Below, one piece after another: positions 25,727 to 33,874 of a stretch of 64,000 nucleotides of DNA; the stretch's first letter is position 1, and every line of letters begins with the position of its first letter. Source of the DNA: Ralstonia sp. TCR112 (GTDB taxonomy: Bacteria > Pseudomonadota > Gammaproteobacteria > Burkholderiales > Burkholderiaceae); assembly GCF_007997035.1 (NCBI RefSeq), contig NZ_VOSS01000005.1, positions 78,402 through 142,401 of the forward strand, given 5' to 3'. The position numbers were made by a program, and so were the translations under genes. The notes under the pieces were generated by a model. The model was not told the DNA's origin, ran no database searches, and worked only from the letters and a program-made list of their open reading frames with translations.

Positions 25727-26828
25727 CTTCTGTGGGCTTTAGATAAGGTGAAATGGCTTGGCGAGTAACGCCAAGGAACCTCGCAATCTCGGCCTTCGGA
25801 ACACCATGCTCTTGGGCGAGTACTTCGATTAACCGTCGCTTGTCACTAACAGATACGTCACCGTTGGTCACAGTGCCTAGCGGCCGGCGCATGACCGAGC
25901 ACGCGAGATTCCACATATTAATGCTCTCATCCTTATGTGCCGCTGACCGACGAGCTGCGAGCGCCAGTTGCTGAATATCCGCACCGTTGAGTCCTTCCGA
26001 TAACAGCGCAAGCATTCGCGAAGCGACCTCATAAGAAGAGTCATCTCCGAGAAAGTGGAACCATAATGCCTCTCGCAGTTGGCAATCCGGCATGCCAAAG
26101 GAGATTTTGTAAGGAAAACGCCTCCAGATAGCTGTGTCAAGCATTTGTGCGTGATTTGTTGCTGCAATCACCACGCTACTCGGTTCCAGTGAGTCGATTC
26201 CTTGAATGACTGTATTGACGACCCGTTTCAATTCACCCAATTCGTTACGGTCGTCACGCATCTTTGCAATGGCATCTAATTCGTCGAGGAATAAGACGAC
26301 GTTCTTGCCGGCGACGAAATCAAAAATACCTCGGATGTTTTTGGCGGTGTCACCAAGCAGTGACGAGATGACCGAATCCAAGCGGACCACATACAGTTTC
26401 CGTCCGAGATGAGCCGCTATGTGACCAGCTAAAAGCGTCTTGCCAGTCCCTGGAGGGCCGGAGAGCATCAAGGCAAGACGCGAGGCGATTCCGCGTGCGA
26501 CCAGCTTGTCGAAGTTTGTTGCGTCGGCCAAGAAGGCGTCAAAGGCTGCCTTTCCTTGTTCGTCCAAAAAAATGGGGGCGTCCGGCAACTCATGCGCTTC
26601 CAGCAATGGAAGGCGGGATTTGTTATCCACGGGCAGTGCTTCCGTGTATCCCGCCGCACGGAGGGGTACACCCTTGCGGCCAATCGCTTGCTTCAACAGC
26701 CTTGCCGCTTCGGCGTCCTGAGTTGCCAATTCTTTACACAGCCGCTGTCCGACCTGGCGGATGCGATCGTAGTCGGCGGACATGGCGGCCTCAGCAAAGG
26801 CGATGAGGTCGGCGGTAGAGGAAAGCAT
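25716..26828 (-). CDS. AAA ATPase, IetA-like, with C-terminal helix-turn-helix
   Basis: About 370 residues from the ATG at 26828; a TTG at 26840 extends it by four residues, and an ATG at 26783 has a better ribosome site (GAGG) but would be shorter. The AAA core has Walker A GPPGTGKT, Walker B VVLFLDELDA, a sensor Asn in AATNH and Arg finger WRRF. The last 35 residues (VPKAEIARFLGVTRQAISPYL) form a helix-turn-helix. In IetAS systems the ATPase restrains or feeds the protease. The leader holds a perfect palindrome, and the HTH could allow autoregulation. Confidence 0.82.
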   Translation of the reverse strand: MLSSTADLIAFAEAAMSADYDRIRQVGQRLCKELATQDAEAARLLKQAIGRKGVPLRAAGYTEALPVDNKSRLPLLEAHELPDAPIFLDEQGKAAFDAFLADATNFDKLVARGIASRLALMLSGPPGTGKTLLAGHIAAHLGRKLYVVRLDSVISSLLGDTAKNIRGIFDFVAGKNVVLFLDELDAIAKMRDDRNELGELKRVVNTVIQGIDSLEPSSVVIAATNHAQMLDTAIWRRFPYKISFGMPDCQLREALWFHFLGDDSSYEVASRMLALLSEGLNGADIQQLALAARRSAAHKDESINMWNLACSVMRRPLGTVTNGDVSVSDKRRLIEVLAQEHGVPKAEIARFLGVTRQAISPYLKPTEDGN

Positions 26829-26851
26829 AAGATTAGGCAACGGTGATGGGG

Positions 26852-26875
26852 CTGTCTGTCAATCATGACAGACAG
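26852..26875. promoter_or_regulatory. Perfect inverted repeat upstream of the ietA-like gene
   Basis: CTGTCTGTC and GACAGACAG are exact nine-base arms separated by six bases, 23 bases before the ATG at 26828. A TTGACA hexamer on the minus strand lies at each edge. A dimeric HTH protein could bind here and repress the operon; the best candidate is the HTH at the ATPase C-terminus. Confidence 0.65.
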
Positions 26876-27095
26876 ATTGTCAAGCAGGGTTCTGGTTTTG
26901 GCAAGTAAATCTGCCAAGATGTAAAGCTACCGTGTGATCTGCACTCGGCTCCGGGCCGGTCGGCGCGGTGCACTGTCTTGTGTCAGCCGCGGCATGCAGT
27001 GGATGCGTCCGTCTTGTTCTTTTGGGTGAAGTAGCATTACCCCAACAACCCGCACCGCCGCCACTCGCCCAGCGATGCGAGCCCCATCCCACCCC

Positions 27096-27746
27096 CTACA
27101 CCCCCGCCTCAATCAAATCCGAAATCTGCACCGACGCGCGCGCAAAGTCAGTCAGCGCGCGGGCGCGCTTGTGCCGATAGCTGCCGGCGGAGATGACGAC
27201 GGGTTCTTTGGCTTCGTCGTCCTGCAGGACGATGAGCATGCCGGTGTAGCGGTCTGCCTGGTAGATGTGTTTGTTGAGTAGTTGCAGCGCGCGCTCGACG
27301 TCGGCGGGGTAGAGGCTGGCGAGGTCGGCGGGTGTGCGGGCGGCGGCGGGGGCATCGTCGATGCACGGTTGTGCCGTGAACTGGCCGGTCTTGCGGATGG
27401 CGGGCAGGACGATGGACGTGACCCACTTGCGGAAGCGGTGCGGCACGGTGCCGGGCTTCACGGCGTCTCGGCAGCGCAGGACGAGGGTGTACATGCCGGA
27501 TTCGCTGATGACGTTGGCCTGATCGTTTCCCCGGGATAAGCCCTGAATTGAAGTTAGGGCTTTCTCGTCAGCATCGAGGGAAAGAAGCGCCTTGGTCGGA
27601 TTCGTGAGTTGCAGCGCGCGGCAGACGTCGGCTGCAACGAACCACGGCTCGTCGTCACGCATGACAACGCGGACCGCATGGGATTCGAAATTGAAGGTGT
27701 TGGGGGTAGGGGCGAGCGCGGACGCGCCAACAGACGTACCAGTCAT
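27096..27746 (-). CDS. BRO-N domain antirepressor
   Basis: The 216-residue protein has an N-terminal BRO domain: FNFESHAVRVVMRDDEPWFVAADVCRALQL and the later VISESGMYTLVLRC. The ATG at 27746 follows GGAG six bases upstream. A charged C-terminal half may bind a repressor. Proteins of this type act as phage antirepressors, and in P1 and relatives the gene is controlled by the C4 antisense RNA. A C4-type RNA is encoded just upstream on the same strand, with complementarity to this gene's ribosome site. Confidence 0.88.
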   Translation of the reverse strand: MTGTSVGASALAPTPNTFNFESHAVRVVMRDDEPWFVAADVCRALQLTNPTKALLSLDADEKALTSIQGLSRGNDQANVISESGMYTLVLRCRDAVKPGTVPHRFRKWVTSIVLPAIRKTGQFTAQPCIDDAPAAARTPADLASLYPADVERALQLLNKHIYQADRYTGMLIVLQDDEAKEPVVISAGSYRHKRARALTDFARASVQISDLIEAGV

Positions 27747-27799
27747 GGCATGACTCCGAAGTAGCGGTGTGCGAACCGCCAACCCGACGCCAATCGGGT

Positions 27800-27873
27800 G
27801 GGCGGAACTGTGCAGGTTGGCGTACCGGTACTTCGGAACCGGCAGGGCCGAAGCCCTCCCGCACAGCCCGCCC
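27800..27873 (-). ncRNA. c4: C4-type antisense RNA upstream of the antirepressor
   Basis: On the minus strand an outer stem (GGGCGG..CTGTGC paired with GCACAG.CCGCCC) encloses an AGGGC-UUCG-GCCCU hairpin and a second CCGG/CCGG hairpin. Two exposed segments match the leader of the following gene: TCCGAAGTA (27837-27829) is the complement of TACTTCGGA (27763-27755), which includes the antirepressor Shine-Dalgarno, and CGCCAACC (27822-27815) is the complement of GGTTGGCG (27784-27777). This is the two-site pairing known for phage C4 RNA. It would be processed from the transcript and block the antirepressor. Confidence 0.85.
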
Positions 27874-27897
27874 GAAGGAGAACCATGCTGCGCAAAC

Positions 27898-27928
27898 AAA
27901 AAGCCGCGACCAATGTGCAGGCGCGGCT
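27898..27928 (-). terminator. Terminator-like hairpin ahead of the C4 RNA
   Basis: On the minus strand AGCCGCG pairs with CGCGGCT and is followed by five Ts, 25 bases before the C4 outer stem. A hairpin at the same relative place precedes the second C4-like element near 33.96 kb, so it seems part of the unit; it may set the RNA 5' end or attenuate upstream transcription. Confidence 0.55.
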
Positions 27929-28073
27929 CGTATGCGCCGAAGTATACCGGGACGCCAATCCCGTGTGCCGGTGTTTCCGGCAACATCTTGAGTATAAGAC
28001 GTGGCGGGCTGAATGGGCAAACCGGTGGAGTGTCGCCGATCCCGGACGTGATCAGAATCGGTGTCGGCCTTGC

Positions 28074-28364
28074 TTACAGAATCCGGCCTGCCTTTTTGAG
28101 GTCAATGACGTTGGCCAACAACTGGGCGAGGCATTCGCCCATGCTGTTGCCGTCAATACGGACTACGCCAGCTCGAATGTGGGAGGCGCTGAAAACGGTT
28201 GTGTACCTCTTCGACGTGCGTTCGCCATCGAACTTCAGAATCAAATATGCCTTGTTCGCTGCAGCAGCTTCTTCGAGTGCGCGGATTGCTCTATCCAGCG
28301 CGGGGCCTGCCTCATCGTGCAGACCGTACAGGGAAGCGAGTTCGTTGATGGTGGAGTCATTCAT
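28074..28364 (-). CDS. Hypothetical protein
   Basis: A 96-residue protein, helical at the start (SLYGLHDEAGPALDRAIRAL) with a beta-rich middle containing YLILKFDGERTSKRYTTVF. The ATG at 28364 follows a weak GGAA. It lies 117 bases beyond the stop of the OLD-like gene on the same strand and may end that operon. No family recognised, and no catalytic motif seen. Confidence 0.6.
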   Translation of the reverse strand: MNDSTINELASLYGLHDEAGPALDRAIRALEEAAAANKAYLILKFDGERTSKRYTTVFSASHIRAGVVRIDGNSMGECLAQLLANVIDLKKAGRIL

Positions 28365-28480
28365 TTCCAGTAAATTCTTGACTACGCTGCGGTGCAGACA
28401 TCACACGTTATGGTCACAGGGCAACGTCGAGCGAAAGCCCTGGCAGCCCCAAAGGCATCGGCAATTCGGCCTACTGTACG

Positions 28481-30325
28481 TTATGAAGCCGACAAGGCGC
28501 CCGACACCACATCGGCCAGCGGTTGCAGGAACGCTGGCTCGTTTGCAATCAGCCACTCGGTAATCTGCACGGAATGGGTCGTCTTGCGGTATTGCTCGGG
28601 CTGTTCAGGAAGGGCCGCGAAAAGGTCCTTCAGCAGCTTCGGCGCGTGCACTCGCGTCAACCAAACGCTCGAAGAAAGGAGATCAGCTTCGTCCGGAATG
28701 TCGGTCGTCGACGATAGATAGCTCTGTTGGCGCCCGTTTTCTTCGATCCAATTTTTGATGGCGTCGGCGCCGAATGTTTGCTTCGTTGAGCTCGATAGCG
28801 TCTCCGCAATCGCTTGCGGGTGGAGAATAAAGTTCTCAAAACAAAGGCGGGGAAGGAAATGTACCAGTCCGTTAGATGCGGCGGACAAGCTCGATATCTC
28901 GTGGCTCGGTCTTCCTTCGCTGTCAAAAATGAATCCGACGGCCGGGGGCAATAGTGCGCCTGCCTTGCTTAGGTTGGTGTACACATCAAAGATCATGCGC
29001 GGGCGCGTTTTCCTAGATTCAAAATCACCAGTCGAGTTGACTTTCAAAATGGAAATGCCAATTGTTTTGATCTTCGCTATTTCGGAAGCAAGGCGGGGAA
29101 AAGTTAGTTCTTCCGTTTCGCCCTCCACCCACAGAATCTGATCGGCACCATAAACGTCAGAAAGTTTAGCCCCAATGTTTGCAAGTCCTTTCTGGATGTC
29201 ATCAAGATTGCTGGGGTCGAGTGAAAGTGCCTTTGATACGCCGAGCTCATTGACCACATTTGTAATGGTGCTTGCTTCCGCAGAGCGAATGACCTCGGGT
29301 GAGTGTGTTGTGATGATGTACTGATGCTTCGTCTCCAAGTCATTCAGTATCTGGAGGAGGGTCCGTACTGCCTTGGGGTGCAGGAAGCTGTTGGGCTCAT
29401 CTATGGCAATCGTCAATGGCATCGGCGCACTCATCGCAACATAAAGAATGGCGAGAACTTGTCCAATGCCTGTGCCGCATTGCGAGAGAGGAATGGAGAT
29501 GTCGGGGCGCCTCGTCTTTGTTGGGACTAACCATACGCGAATCTCCAACTGCGTCTGGCCCTGAACCGGCGTGGCCTGCACACGATATACGTTCGGAAAG
29601 ACGCGCGTCACATATTCGTTGTATTCGTCAAAAAGATCGGGGTTGTGCGATTGGAAATAATTTAGGCATTCCGGCAGGTTCCCTGCATCTGACCTAAGAT
29701 GGCCGGATGCGCCGAAACCGTGGCGATCAACATTCAGTCTTTCGGCTTTAAATCTGTATAGTTTGTCTAAGAGAAAATTGCACTGTGCATGCAGTGCCTC
29801 GAATAGTTGGCTTCGATTTGAAATTTGGCCTTCTTCGATGTTTGTGCTTGTGGAGATGTAGTATGGGTGTATGTTCGGGTTAACCTGTGTCGGGCCGTAA
29901 TTTCGGCCGTTTATAATTGATTGGAAAGCAATCGATAGGCTGTTAAATTGCGCGTTCGTTGTTATGAGAAAATCTAACTCTGAGGCGGATCTAAGGAATG
30001 TGGGGAAATCGTTGTAGATATCAGGTTGATCAGATGGCGGGAGAATATAAAATTGATCGCCAAGATAACGCCTAACCTCTTCTTTTTTCAAAGAAAAAGT
30101 AAGCTTTATTGTGGATTCCGGTGATGGGGAATCCGCGGTGTGAGGCTTGGTTTCTTCGGAAAGATGAGGGCTTGCTTTAATTTCTCGGGGAAGAACTGCG
30201 TCGAGAATTGCGCTCTTTCCTGAATTATTCTCGCCGAGAATTAAGTTCATCCCGGGGGCAAGTAAAATTTCTGTTTCCTCGTGAAAGCTCTTGTAGTTTG
30301 CGATGCTGATCTTCGTGATGTGCAT
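28481..30325 (-). CDS. OLD-family ATPase/nuclease
   Basis: A 614-residue protein with an SMC/ABC-type N-terminal ATPase: MHITKISIANYKSF, Walker A GENNSGKS at residues 31-38, a signature-like LSQCGTG, Walker B IAIDEPNSFLHP and a TTHSPEVI switch region. The C-terminal part has a Toprim-like ILWVEGETE and an acidic FIFDSEG, as in OLD (overcoming lysogenisation defect) nucleases. There is no adjacent UvrD-type helicase, so it is not a Gabija pair but a stand-alone or novel-partner form. The gene is more AT-rich than the phage late genes, pointing to separate acquisition. A membrane protein gene lies 20 bases upstream. Role: probable antiphage exclusion. Confidence 0.82.
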   Translation of the reverse strand: MHITKISIANYKSFHEETEILLAPGMNLILGENNSGKSAILDAVLPREIKASPHLSEETKPHTADSPSPESTIKLTFSLKKEEVRRYLGDQFYILPPSDQPDIYNDFPTFLRSASELDFLITTNAQFNSLSIAFQSIINGRNYGPTQVNPNIHPYYISTSTNIEEGQISNRSQLFEALHAQCNFLLDKLYRFKAERLNVDRHGFGASGHLRSDAGNLPECLNYFQSHNPDLFDEYNEYVTRVFPNVYRVQATPVQGQTQLEIRVWLVPTKTRRPDISIPLSQCGTGIGQVLAILYVAMSAPMPLTIAIDEPNSFLHPKAVRTLLQILNDLETKHQYIITTHSPEVIRSAEASTITNVVNELGVSKALSLDPSNLDDIQKGLANIGAKLSDVYGADQILWVEGETEELTFPRLASEIAKIKTIGISILKVNSTGDFESRKTRPRMIFDVYTNLSKAGALLPPAVGFIFDSEGRPSHEISSLSAASNGLVHFLPRLCFENFILHPQAIAETLSSSTKQTFGADAIKNWIEENGRQQSYLSSTTDIPDEADLLSSSVWLTRVHAPKLLKDLFAALPEQPEQYRKTTHSVQITEWLIANEPAFLQPLADVVSGALSAS

Positions 30326-30345
30326 TTCTTGTTCCTTTGACTTCT

Positions 30346-30864
30346 CTACGAAGGATTAAACTTGATGTCCATAAGATAGACCCCCAGCCCGCTGACCTTC
30401 TCGGTGACGCTGATCGTGCCGCGCTCGGGGACGGGGTGGAGGCCCCACAGCGAAGCGCACGTCCGGATTGCGCCGGCCCGCCCAGGATCATCAAATTCGA
30501 TGGCGTAGCGGCAGCTTTTGAACCCCGGCACTCTCACATACGACGCCTGCGATGTGAGTACGCGGTTAGATGTAATCCTCGGCAGCGCGGTGGCCCACAT
30601 CCACGCAGCCAAGAACCCAACCAACCCGAAGCAGACGAACTGCTCCACGGGCATTCTCTTTTTCGCTGGAGATGGTTTTTGCCCCTGAAGCTCGATCAGG
30701 GTGAACACCATTCCTACAACGATCCCTCCGGCCAAGGCGATGTAGAACCGCGGGAACAGCGATGCGACATAGCAATAGGCTGAGAGGTAGATGCCGAAGC
30801 CTGTGAGGAACAGCAGAACTAGAAAGGCGGCTGCAGTCAGAGCTGCATTGTGTCGTGCGAGCAT
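30346..30864 (-). CDS. Membrane protein in operon with the OLD-like gene
   Basis: A 172-residue protein with three hydrophobic segments (AALTAAAFLVLLFLTGFGIYL, FYIALAGGIVVGMVFTLI and FVCFGLVGFLAAWMW) followed by a soluble C-terminal domain of about 80 residues with two cysteines. Its stop lies 20 bases before the OLD-like start on the same strand, so the two are probably co-transcribed. I do not recognise the family. The linkage raises the chance that it is an effector or sensor for the nuclease, but it could be unrelated cargo. Confidence 0.65.
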   Translation of the reverse strand: MLARHNAALTAAAFLVLLFLTGFGIYLSAYCYVASLFPRFYIALAGGIVVGMVFTLIELQGQKPSPAKKRMPVEQFVCFGLVGFLAAWMWATALPRITSNRVLTSQASYVRVPGFKSCRYAIEFDDPGRAGAIRTCASLWGLHPVPERGTISVTEKVSGLGVYLMDIKFNPS

Positions 30865-31191
30865 GCTTTGAGTCGTTGTGCTCTAGGGCTTCTATTAGCC
30901 GAAAAGCCAAGCATACGCCGCTTGTTCGCGGGCCAACAGTGTGTGGTTGCCCTTGGGGTGGCAGTTGCAGCTCTTGGCCGATAGCGTGCCCGTTACCATA
31001 CCGCCAATGAGCGAGAATCATCGTTTTGCAACGACCGGTGCGCCTCAATGGATCTCGAGTACCAATGCAGCTGCTGTGACTACTTCACCGTGGGCGTGAG
31101 GGGGGAGTGGGAAATCTGTCCTGTGTCCCGCGAGCAACACGCCTCGCCAACGCAATATCAAAATTGCGATTACAGAAACGAGGTGCGGGCG
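30865..31191. other. Intergenic stretch without convincing gene
   Basis: Frames here are short or lack ribosome sites. It must contain the promoter for the membrane protein/OLD operon on the minus strand, but no clear -35/-10 pair was found. Confidence 0.4.
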
Positions 31192-31476
31192 TTACAGCGA
31201 TGCTACCGATTCGCCGGGGACCAAACCATTGATAACGTCTTCGCCGAACTTGAGCACGCCCCGTCTTGCGGTGCCGACGTTCCCCCACGCGGTGGGAGTC
31301 ATCCGAAAGACGCGCGAGTGTTCACTTCCAGGCGGATGACCTGCGCGGCAGATCACTACAGATGCGTTGAAAGTACGTTCGAGACGCGTGCGTGGCCAGG
31401 ACGGAACCGTCTCAGTCCGGTACACCAATGGATACAGATCGAACCCTTTGTACGTGGCAGACGGGCTTGTAATCAT
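31192..31476 (-). CDS. Conserved-looking small hypothetical protein
   Basis: A 94-residue protein starting MITSPSATYKGFDLYPLVYR. Segments with FNASVVICRAGH and a C-terminal FGEDVINGLVPGESVASL look like a small family I recall from Burkholderiales genomes, where it is also unassigned. Beta strands at the start and a helix at the end. No catalytic motif. It lies in the accessory block with no obvious operon partner. Confidence 0.55.
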   Translation of the reverse strand: MITSPSATYKGFDLYPLVYRTETVPSWPRTRLERTFNASVVICRAGHPPGSEHSRVFRMTPTAWGNVGTARRGVLKFGEDVINGLVPGESVASL

Positions 31477-31564
31477 GACTGGCTTCTACCGGTGGCGTTC
31501 GTCATCAATGCCCGGCTAGGCATCGATTTTGACTGCTAGCAGTACCTGCTCACGGCCGCGGCGG

Positions 31565-31888
31565 TCATGCGTCCGCTAGTTGATCTACGGTGATCACGAG
31601 CAACCCATCTCCATGGTCCGCTTGGGCATGCAGGCCCAACTGCGACCGCAGAACTCGGTCAAGCATGCACTGCAGCTGACAGAGGTCTTGCCGATCTGCG
31701 TGCATCAATTGATTCATGACTTCGTGAGTGAATGCGATCGTCAGCGTTCTCCCACGCCAGATACGGCTGTCGAACTCAGGTACTTGCCAGTTTGCACCGA
31801 GCACACACGGCGCGGAGTGCCAGGTCCGCAGATCCTGGCCGGTTATTTCATCCAGTATCGGTTTTGTAAACGCGACAAGGTCGAGCAT
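31565..31888 (-). CDS. Small hypothetical protein
   Basis: A 107-residue protein from the ATG at 31888, with GGAG seven bases before it; a GTG directly before the ATG is also in frame. The sequence (PILDEITGQDLRTWHSAPCVLG, then a helical HEVMNQLMHADRQDLCQLQ) has balanced composition, but no family is recognised. Confidence 0.5.
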   Translation of the reverse strand: MLDLVAFTKPILDEITGQDLRTWHSAPCVLGANWQVPEFDSRIWRGRTLTIAFTHEVMNQLMHADRQDLCQLQCMLDRVLRSQLGLHAQADHGDGLLVITVDQLADA

Positions 31889-32010
31889 CACGGGTCTCCA
31901 TGACTTACATCGCCAGTCGGAGCATCAACGGGCAAGAGACCGTGTGCGGAACGGGAGGATGGTGTCCCACTGTACTCCCATATATGCATGGCTGCGTGTC
32001 GGGTGCGAGC

Positions 32011-32034
32011 AAAAAAAACCCGCATCGCGGGGTT
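32011..32034 (-). terminator. Intrinsic terminator after hicB remnant
   Basis: On the minus strand CCCGC and GCGGG form a stem with a three-base loop, followed by eight Ts. It lies 21 bases after the stop of the truncated hicB-like frame. Confidence 0.8.
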
Positions 32035-32054
32035 CTTCCTGGCAGGGTGATCGA

Positions 32055-32162
32055 TCACATCCCTTCGATCTTATTGTCCGAGGAATGCACGCCGGGAATG
32101 TCCGGCACCGTGACGCTATAGACGCTTCCCTTGTCTTTGTGAATCGCGGTGGGGAATTGCAC
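32055..32162 (-). pseudogene. hicB: hicB antitoxin remnant
   Basis: The short frame beginning at GTG 32162 encodes MQFPTAIHKDKGSVYSVTVP and then DIPGVHSS, which is clearly the start of HicB-type antitoxins (partial RNaseH fold). It ends after 35 residues, whereas the family has about 70-140. The helical part and C-terminal DNA-binding domain are missing, and no hicA is present upstream. This looks like a deleted toxin-antitoxin pair whose terminator survived. An in-frame upstream GTG could lengthen it slightly. Confidence 0.7.
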
Positions 32163-32208
32163 GGCCTTTCTTCCTAGTTTGTTACGCGACGGGTTTTGCA
32201 CCTCTGCG

Positions 32209-32237
32209 AAAAACCGCCGGCCTCACTTCAGGCGGCA
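32209..32237 (-). terminator. Probable terminator of the diguanylate cyclase gene
   Basis: On the minus strand GCCGCC...GGCGG forms a stem followed by TTTTT, 25 bases after the diguanylate cyclase stop. Confidence 0.6.
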
Positions 32238-32261
32238 CCACTAATCGTGCCGCTGTGCAAT

Positions 32262-33662
32262 TCAGCGAATGGCGACTGCGTTCCTGCCCGCCCGTTTGGC
32301 ATCGTAGAGTGCCATATCGGCCCTAGCGAACACTTCTGCTGTTGCGCGCGCGGACATTCCGTCGTAGGTGTGGTCCGCGATTTCGTGCTGCGCTGGAATA
32401 TCGGTCGCCACCCCGACACTTACTGTAACAACACCGCCCATCGTTGGCGCAGGCAAGGCGGCCGCCTCGACGTCGCGGCGTACTCGCTCAGCAACCTGCT
32501 GTGCGCCGAGGCGTCCGGTGTTTGGAAGGAGGACGATGAACTCTTCGCCGCCATAGCGGGCAACGAAGTCCGTCCCCCGCCGAGCTGCGATTTGCGAAAG
32601 GACACTCGCAACGGCTATCAGATATGCATCTCCACGACCATGGCCAAAGGTATCGTTGATCTGCTTGAAATGGTCGATGTCGATCATGAGAATCGAGAGC
32701 GGTGTTCCCTCCCGCTCTGCTCGTCGCCACTCTGTGTCCCATCGATTGGCGAAAGCCTGTCGATTCGCAATCTGGGTCAAACCATCCAATGACGCCTGCT
32801 GTTCGAGTCTTCTGTTTGCGGCAATCAGAGCACCGTACAGCCGCGTGATTTCAGCAATCAGCATAGCTAGCACAACCGCCGACGACACCACGCTCAGCAC
32901 CCGTGCCGCATACCAGCCCAATGTGAATCGTGCTCCGCCGTGCAGCGTGAGTACCGAATCTGCAAGGCTGACGACCAGTGCAACAGCCACCCATACGTCC
33001 ACCGAACGGCGTAGCCTGGTCAGCGACAGGTATCCAACAAGCGCAGCGACATTCGCGCCGATAACTGGCACACCTAAGATGTGGACCAGGTTGGCGTAAG
33101 TTCCACCCTGAATGAGTTGTGGAAGAACGCTCGTGCCCCAGATGCAAAGCGGCACAATGACTGCGGCAGCCACAGGACCGGTCCAACGGAGAGCCCTAAG
33201 AATGGCTGAGACAGGCTGATGCGGTTGTGCGCGCTCGTGGAAATGTCGGCTCAGCCCCGCCAGCAACGCCAAAAGCGGATATCCGGAGTGCCAGAACGTC
33301 CAAAGCCATACAGCCGTTTGCGGGCCGGTGCCTAAAAGGCCGGTCTCCGATAAGAGACCAGGAAAGGCAGGCAGTTGAGCTGCCGCTACCGAGGCAGTAA
33401 AGATGTAAGCGCCGGCAAGAACTCCGTAGAAGGGCGCACCAGCTAGGCGCGCACGCTGCAGCAGGAGATAGCCCGTCAAGCCCTCAAACAGGACCACCAT
33501 TGTCAGGAAGATGGGCAGGAATGCCCTGACCTCTGGCAATTGGATACGTGCACCGATGAAAGAGACGATTGCCAAGGCAATAATGGTCGCCGACACGACT
33601 GCAGCAGCATGGAGCTCGTGGCGGGAAGGGGAGGCGCCTTCCACTTGAAGGGTTTCGGTCAT
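32262..33662 (-). CDS. Diguanylate cyclase with MASE4 membrane sensor
   Basis: About 466 residues from the ATG at 33662; a longer frame upstream lacks support. Eight or so membrane segments in the first 280 residues match the MASE4 sensor, including AGAYIFTASVAAAQLPAFPG and GPQTAVWLWTFWHSGYPLL. The C-terminal GGDEF domain has DIDHFKQINDTFGHG and the active loop YGGEEF. An RGTD inhibitory-site motif lies five residues before that loop, so product feedback is likely. It makes cyclic di-GMP. It sits in the accessory block and may be prophage cargo or an older insertion. Confidence 0.92.
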   Translation of the reverse strand: MTETLQVEGASPSRHELHAAAVVSATIIALAIVSFIGARIQLPEVRAFLPIFLTMVVLFEGLTGYLLLQRARLAGAPFYGVLAGAYIFTASVAAAQLPAFPGLLSETGLLGTGPQTAVWLWTFWHSGYPLLALLAGLSRHFHERAQPHQPVSAILRALRWTGPVAAAVIVPLCIWGTSVLPQLIQGGTYANLVHILGVPVIGANVAALVGYLSLTRLRRSVDVWVAVALVVSLADSVLTLHGGARFTLGWYAARVLSVVSSAVVLAMLIAEITRLYGALIAANRRLEQQASLDGLTQIANRQAFANRWDTEWRRAEREGTPLSILMIDIDHFKQINDTFGHGRGDAYLIAVASVLSQIAARRGTDFVARYGGEEFIVLLPNTGRLGAQQVAERVRRDVEAAALPAPTMGGVVTVSVGVATDIPAQHEIADHTYDGMSARATAEVFARADMALYDAKRAGRNAVAIR

Positions 33663-33874
33663 AAATGCGGCGCGCGGGTTGTCAACATGAAGTATCGACG
33701 GCCTTGGCGCAATATTTAGTGTCCGACGTGTCCCGTTTCGAGATTTCCTGTGTCGGCAATCCTGGTCATCCAAGTTTTTAAGATAAGGCCTCGATCCGGT
33801 GCGCTCAACGAGAAGTCAGCACCCGGCCCACCGTTGGACACGGAGTCAGCAATTTTAGACTCGTAATGAGGGCA

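Noticed and set aside
27655..28020. Leader protein frames overlapping the C4 RNA on the minus strand
   Set aside because: Frames of about 120 and 80 residues cross the C4 structure. Annotated homologues of P1 icd exist in this position in some phages, but base conservation follows RNA structure here, so no protein is called.
28481..30325. Gabija system (GajA/GajB)
   Set aside because: The OLD-like protein could resemble GajA, but no UvrD-like helicase gene is next to it.
31048..31539. A 163-residue plus-strand frame
   Set aside because: Overlaps the more protein-like minus-strand gene 31192-31476, lacks a ribosome site and has uneven composition.
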